NCBI RefSeq assembly: GCF_037975245.1
Contig: NC_092575.1
Location: forward strand, 17,885,810 to 17,949,809
Origin: Apostichopus japonicus
Lineage: Eukaryota; Echinodermata; Holothuroidea; Aspidochirotida; Stichopodidae
Length of the DNA stretch: 64,000 nucleotides
Direction: 5' to 3'
In this document: one piece after another, positions 24,091 through 64,000 of the stretch
Numbering within the stretch: position 1 is the stretch's first letter
How the letters are laid out: every line of letters starts with the position of its first letter
Position numbers and translations under genes: made by a program
Notes under the pieces: model-generated
The model's database searches: none
What the model was told of the DNA's origin: nothing
What the model saw: the letters and a program-made list of their open reading frames with translations, nothing else

Positions 24091-27000
24091 CTTGAGAAGT
24101 AAGATAAGGAAGACAGCTTTGGTTACTTCATAGGTCATGTGATACCCATAAAATCGTCATTTTTTTTGGTGCTGGGTATAAACCATATGAGGGTTAACCA
24201 GGTTGAATTCGTAATGTATTCTGGTGCTTTTAGTCATCAATAAGGGGCTGCTGTATTTAGCATATCAAAAAATCTGACTTCAGAAATGACCAATGTTTAT
24301 TAAACAGAAATATGGTACCAAAATGTACGAGCATAGACAAATGTTTATCATCTTTTCTCTCTTATTTTATTTTGGCAAATTCTAAAAGAATAATTACATT
24401 TTAGCTTTATCACTGAAAGAAGAATGTCTATTGCAGCTAAAAAAAAAAAACAGTTTTCATTTTAATAAATGATTACAAATTTATAGTACTGACATGATCT
24501 TAAATGCAATCACAAAGTTATGATTGTGGGAAAGAAACTCTGTAAAGACATTTTCCTTTAAATATTAATTAAGAGTTGTTAATTGTAAAATATAAGCATT
24601 AATTAAAAAAGACTGTTTTAAATAAAATAAAGTTTTGTCTAAGTTTACAAGAACCTACAACTCCAATAAAATGGATACAATCGATCCAAAATGAAATTTC
24701 ATTATTTTATTAAAAGGGAGCAAACTGCCTCCTCCTCTCAAGCATCTTTCAAAAGATGAATTACAATGTGTGTCATGCACACAACCAACCAAAATCTTAT
24801 GAGTTCTCATTCCCCTGTCTCTTTCACTATGGGGGCCCTCCACGTTACCTCACCCGCCCCCCCCCCCATTATCATCTTTCTATTTTTATTCTTCAAAGAA
24901 ACACCTGAGCTAGCACAGACATTTCTATGAATGATCAAGTCATTTTAAGGGTTTCATAATAAACAGTAAAATCCTCCTCTTAGGCTAACAATTTTCATTT
25001 TTTTTTAAAATTTGGAAATCATTGATAAAGTTATTCCTGACCATTTATACTTGTTAGAATAGCACTATTGTAAAAACATCCACAAAATCATTAATTTGGC
25101 ACATATCATGAAAGAAATGGGAAACCTTTAAAAAAAGACTTTCTTGACAGATTCTTGAAAGATGAATATCAAAAATGTAACCAAATCATTTTACGGTCAT
25201 TATTTAAAGAAATAAAAACTTAACTGTTACAAAAAAAAAAAAAAAAAACTGTTCTCAAATTATGCATTCCTTCTGCCCATTGACACTTTTTAAGTACAAT
25301 GAATTGCTTAATAAACATACTTGTTCTAGATCTACATGGATCTGCAAATTTTGATGAAAGTACTTACAATTTTGGCAGAAATAATGATTTAAAACTTTAT
25401 AACATGTATTTTTGTGGCCAAAAAATGTTTTTTGGGGTCAAGAAAATTCACATTTGACATAGCATTTTTCATGGCAAAATTGTAAGTATACAAAAATAAA
25501 CAGATTGTTATTCATAATTAGGAAACTGATATATATAATAATTACTACCACAATGTTGAAGTTCAATATTAAATACAAGACCCATAGTAGGCAGTCCAAG
25601 CAAACGCCATACAATAATGGGTCTGTCCGAATTTTACGCAACCACTTTGGTCACTGTGAGCACAAGGTCAGATAAAAGTCTTGTGGTCTCTCGGGCCTAT
25701 CGGTGACAAGAGCACAAAGCAAACGACCTAATTTTTGACAAAAGCAAACGCCCAGTTAACTAGATTTACGTCAAGACGGCTCAGGCAGCACTGACAGTGA
25801 TGAATAGCATCATTGTCAGACATGAGCTCAGTGCATGCACAGTGCATGCACAGTGACACGGCAGTAATCATCTTATGGAAGGCCATTGTCAAAGACTCGT
25901 CAAGTCTTTTGTGTCAAGAAAGAGAAAGTTGATTATTACTCAAAAGAAGAATGACAAGTCTAACAATTGAAAAGAACCGGTCAAATTAAGCGGACAATAT
26001 CACAACAAGTGTCGGGTTACAGAGATTATCTACAAGAGCCTTGAAAATGGAAAAGAAATGACCTATTTTTTAACCAAATATTGAAATTCAGATTTCAGTA
26101 GTAGATATTAAGCGTTATGATGGGTGGAGGGGGTCTGATATTGCAAATTTTACCAGGTGTGATATCCAGACACGCTGCAAACAATTTCATCATTTTGCCC
26201 GCAACAAATGTTAATAGTAATTAAAATAGTTTGTTGAGAGTGGAAATGAGTTCTAAGTATTTCTATAAGTGGGTTAAGTGGTAGTGTCTCTCATTGTTGG
26301 TTAAAAAAGAAACAAAAATCAAACCATGATTCCTATGAAAATTGTTATGAATTTAAAATCCCAAAAGAGTAACAATTATCCTAAATTTGCCCCTACATAA
26401 GGGAGATTTGGCTACACAACTGAAGACGGATTGGTCAAAGGAACTGTCCCAAAATAATCAATACAAGTTATCATCACAAAACACTGATAAACTCTTAGCC
26501 TTTCTCTTTAGTATTTCAATTTTTAAGGATGGAAAGAGATTTAAAAAAAAACGTCTCATTCTTGTTTTCATTTTCTAATTGGTTTTCCAACACTATTACA
26601 AATAATAGTTGTTCCACCTTCCAAATGCTTCGATCGTTGAGACTACTTAAGGTTTTAATACTTTCCCCAAAAAATTGTCATCAAATGCATGCTGCTTTTT
26701 AATCCATTTAAAAATAAAACCCTTCTAAAGTACGTTTGAAAGATTTCAATTTTTTCCTTTTGGGTTATATCAAATACTAAACAAAGTAGGAAATTAGCAC
26801 CATGATTTCCATACGCCCACATTTAATAAGCGGTATTGCCATTACCACTCAAGTTAAAATGATGGGAAAATGTTGTAAATTTTGTGATCTGTTGTGATCT
26901 AGCTACAACTGACAGTAGAAAGTTGAGATGTCAAACGTCATAAGAGAGGTAAATACAAAATACTAAAAAAAAAATTAAATATTTCTTTGCAATATATAAA

Positions 27001-28349
27001 TATACCCCTGCATAACATTTCCCATTTTTTTTTTGTAAGTAAAGCAAGCACAATATTGGTACAGTATTAATGTTTAATGTACATTGTCAGGACTCCTCTC
27101 TATGGTCAAGGTGGTGAAACAGAAGTTTAATATATCTAAAAAATTTCAGAAGCATCCAAACTTTTCTTATTATTTCTTTCTTCATCCTAATAAATTAAAT
27201 TATATCTCACAGCTGCTGTGGCAGTGCCGGTAAACCTTGAACGTGTTACTCTAGTCCACCAAAGTTGTATCAGACATAAAGCATTTAATGATAATGCAAA
27301 ATAAGCCAAAACACTCAAATATTATATGATTAGTAGCAGCCGATAGAAGAACTTGTTAAATAAGAAAAGTCAAATCATTGTCAAGAAGCAGAGCTCTTTT
27401 GTCCTTGAGAGGAACCATCCCAGTGTGAACAGAGACGTCTAGAGCCAGATTGGACACTGGTAAAATCTTGTCACGGGGAAGTGTTTTGGCACTAATAATT
27501 TATCTGATATTTTAGTCCTTATTAAGTCTGGCCTTCATATAAACCAAAGGCATTGGGGTTGTATCCCCCCCTTGCCCCCTGACCCCTGCCCCTCTCACCA
27601 GGCCTGGGTGTGGATATTGCATGGTTAGGTTAAAACAGTTCCCAAGTTGCAACCTAATGCAAAATACAGCTCTGAGTGTCACATGTACACAAAATGACAT
27701 GTACACAATAGCAAACTGAAGAAGTCCTTGAGACGTCAAGAATCTCTTTTGTATCAGACACTGATAATATATCAATATCACTCACTTTTGGATGGAGAGA
27801 GGCACCTTTTGACTGCAGTCACTCATTATATAAACCACATTGGTAGATCGTAATAGAAATATGAGGAAGGAAAACACTTGAAATCCATTGTAACACTATC
27901 CACTTAACATACCCTGCCAATCCCCCTCCCCCACCCCCCAAAAAAATGTACATGAGCCCATTTTTTTTTTCGGTCAAAGCTTTGGTGCCTTTCTCAGAAT
28001 GTCCAGCCAACGTTACTGAACCATCACCCTTTCAAGAAAGATGGGCTGGTCAAAACAGTAAGTGACTGGAAAAGATTTGCAATGTATCATGTGACATTAT
28101 CTACACCCTCACCCCCACCCCAACTGTACATACCTACAGTAGTATAGCAATGGTTGCCTCAAACTCAAATGTCCTGACGGCTAATACCATTCTACCAAAG
28201 GTAATTTCTAAAAGAACATTAACATATTTGGTGAGTTTAAATCTAGCTGGTTTGTGAAATTAATATCTTACCTCGAACTACCAATAATGTACTATATATT
28301 TGATGCATATTGTATTTCCAAAACACACGATAAAGATATAGTTGGTTAT

Positions 28350-28650
28350 GTGTGATATTATGCTCGAACTACCACAATATGCTATAGTAAGATAATACAG
28401 CAACTCCAACACATTGGGCACTGGTATAGTATGCTATGTAACACTATCCTACTTCCATGACATGGGACACTACCATAATATTCTATGTATAATATAGTAT
28501 GTCCAAGAAACAGGATACTGCTACAGTATGCTATTTAATACTATCCTTCTTCCACAAGATTGGATACTACCATAATGTGCCATAAATAATATACTGGCAT
28601 AGTATGATATATATAATACTATCCTACTTCCATGACATGGAATACTTAAC
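28350..28650. repeat. Degenerate tandem repeat, about 60-65 bp unit
   Basis: Units contain ATACTATCCTACTTCCATGA, then a CATGGGATACTACCATAAT-like piece and a TATGCTAT-like piece. It adjoins the next minisatellite. Confidence 0.6.
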
Positions 28651-28654
28651 CAGC

Positions 28655-29163
28655 AATCACCCATTGGCCCAAAACCAGCAATCACCCACTGGCACAAGGC
28701 AAGCAATCACCCACTGGCACAAGGCAAGCAATACCCACTGGCACAAGACAATTAATCACCCACTGGCACAAGGCAAGCAATACCCACTGGCACAAGGCAA
28801 GCAATCACCCACTGGCACAAGGCAAGCAACACCCACTGGCACAAAACCAGCAATCACCCACTGGCCCAAAACCAGCAATCACCCACTGGCACAAGACAAT
28901 CAATCACCCACTGGCACAAGGCAAGCAATACCCACTGGCACAAAGGAAGCAATCACCCACTGACAAGCAATCACCCACTGGCACAAAGGAAGCAATCACC
29001 CACTGGCACAAGGCAAGCAATCACCCACTGGCCCAAAACCAGCAATCATTCACTGGCACAAGACAAGCAATCACCCATTGGCACCAAAACCAGCAACCAC
29101 CCACTGGCACAAAACTCGCACCCACCCACAGGCACACGGCAATCAATCACCCACTGGCACAAA
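28655..29163. repeat. Minisatellite, 24-26 bp unit (CACCCACTGGCACAAGGCAAGC...)
   Basis: About 20 copies of AATCACCCACTGGCACAAGG plus CAAGC, with GCC/GCA variants. It lies about 700 bp past the LIMK stop codon and could be in its 3' UTR. Confidence 0.93.
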
Positions 29164-29866
29164 CAAGAAGGATCTTAATTCAGTAGATATATGAATTATT
29201 GCATTCATAATAATTCATTATGTAAACTACTATGGCTTTTGTAAGAGGGTCCTGTGCTTAAATGGAGGCCTGTAACAATGGTAACATGGGTTGGATTGGG
29301 GAGGAGTGAGAGAGTGAGATATCTTTAATACCTTTCCCTTTCATAATCAGTAATATCAAACATATCTACGGGGTGATGACATCTGGCCATCCTAGGGTGG
29401 TAATACCAACCACTAGACAAGAGACTCAAATAAGTCAGCCATCTTATTAACCGACCCAGTAGCTAACTGCAGCGCATCTGACTACGTTCTCTTCTTCATT
29501 CTCCCCCACCCCCCTCCCCTAACAACCCCATTCCCGGCATTTGTGGCTCCTTTCAAGATTTCCTCTTTGGAAATTAATTTAAAAAAACCTTGCATAATGT
29601 TGTAATTATCTACTTAGCAGTGGTGGTAAGCACCCCTCGTTCGATATGGGTATGGTACAATCAATCAGTATTGTGCACTCTCCCCTCTGTAATTAATCTC
29701 TGCCATCTCAGCTGACAGCACAGCCTATATCTTCTTCTGCAACTGAGAAGAGCTCCTCCTTCTATTGAATATTCATCAGCTGCAATGATTATCATATAAC
29801 TTCAGCAGCATTTGCGGTAGCAGTAGTACCTCCAGAGACCGTGACCCTCTGATCCACCTTGCCGCA

Positions 29867-63423
<33,557 letters not shown>

Positions 63424-64000
63424 CTTTGAAAAAAAAAAAAAAAATCTTAAAATTAACATCTAGGTGAAACTTACCAGGTTAGAATGTTTTAGATACAGTA
63501 TCTGTGTCTTAAATCGTAGGTTACCAACTTCTGTTGCCACCCACATACCTCTCTAGGGATCATGAAGAAAGTTCACAGACCCACCCAGTCCACCACAGGA
63601 GCCGGCGGTCCACTCCAGGACCAGCCTGGTCCACCCAAGGACCCATCCAGTCCACCCCAGACACTGTGTAGAGGAAGTACTTTGGTTGTGTGTGACCAGG
63701 TAAGTGATTCTCAATGTCAATTGACACAACATACAGATCAGATTATGGGCTGTTTAGTGAGGTATGGCAAAAGATCAGGATTCTTTACCTCAACCGACAC
63801 TTCTGGGATTTGATCTACGACATGTGGTTCTGATACTTGCACAGTTCATTGGCACATATACAGAGCTGTACACTTATAGATGCATATTCCAATGGTATAT
63901 ATGCATTGTATTATACCATACAAGAGAGTCAAAGAAGTATGTATGCTTCACCATCTTGCTGACTGGCATAAAAGACAATAGCTCATTATACACATGTATG
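63424..64000. other. Right-edge LIMK intron with a GC-rich Pro-coding patch
   Basis: The first half of LIM1 is not visible here. A GC-rich patch at 63575-63665 (repeated CCA/CCAGTCCACC) gives an open plus frame from ATG 63562 to a perfect CAG|GTAAGT at about 63700. It is antisense to LIMK, resembles no family I know and has no visible partner exon, so I leave it uncalled. Confidence 0.4.

Larger units (their letters stand above)
22591..29866. other. Convergent intergenic region and 3' UTRs
   Basis: Between the RPUSD4 and LIMK stop codons. 22.6-22.87 kb is GC-richer than its surroundings; 24.2-27.3 kb is very AT-rich. Candidate AATAAA signals exist (for example near 24465 and 24621), but too many by chance to assign polyadenylation sites. 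No third gene is supported. Confidence 0.6.

Noticed and set aside
28604-28963. 119-codon frame rich in HWHKASN-type repeats
   Set aside because: It comes from the 24-26 bp minisatellite downstream of LIMK.
63540-63675. Extra LIMK exon on minus between CTACACAG and AGAG|GTATGT
   Set aside because: All three frames contain a stop near the end, or join the LIM1 exon in the wrong phase, and no Cys/His ligand pattern is present.

Overview
The window reads as genomic DNA from an animal, most likely an AT-rich marine invertebrate. The coding sequence is split into short exons with GT-AG junctions. The introns are long and full of minisatellites, AT and GA microsatellites, tRNA-derived SINE pieces and small inverted-repeat transposons. 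An echinoderm or other non-vertebrate deuterostome would fit, but that is an impression from repeat style and intron structure and was not tested.

Two protein-coding genes can be assembled exon by exon, and they converge tail to tail. On the plus strand (1742-22590) is the 3' part of an RluA-family pseudouridine synthase, best matched to mitochondrial RPUSD4. Four coding exons are visible; the 5' exons lie to the left of the window. On the minus strand (63423 down to 29867) is a LIM-domain kinase (LIMK): fourteen coding exons whose split codons all join, giving about 608 residues of LIM-LIM-PDZ-kinase. Only the N-terminus (first half of LIM1) is missing, off the right edge. No functional link between the two genes is implied; one modifies organelle RNA and the other controls actin through cofilin.

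Layout: 1-9220 holds the first three RPUSD4 exons plus repeats. 9221-22401 is one 13.2 kb intron dominated by three minisatellites (about 11.1-11.6, 15.0-16.3 and 17.6-19.1 kb). 22402-22590 is the last RPUSD4 exon. 22591-29866 is AT-rich 3' flank and intergenic DNA with a minisatellite at 28.65-29.16 kb. 29867-63423 is LIMK, with arrays in its introns at 31.2, 33.7, 53.6 and 55 kb and several MITEs.

The most unusual structure is in RPUSD4. Two different exons are each preceded by truncated copies of their own 3' splice site and exon start, one copy at 1629 and three copies at 8838-9028. Each copy stays in frame and ends in a stop codon, so each is a potential poison exon start. I found no prokaryotic-type system, CRISPR array, rRNA gene or intact functional tRNA gene.
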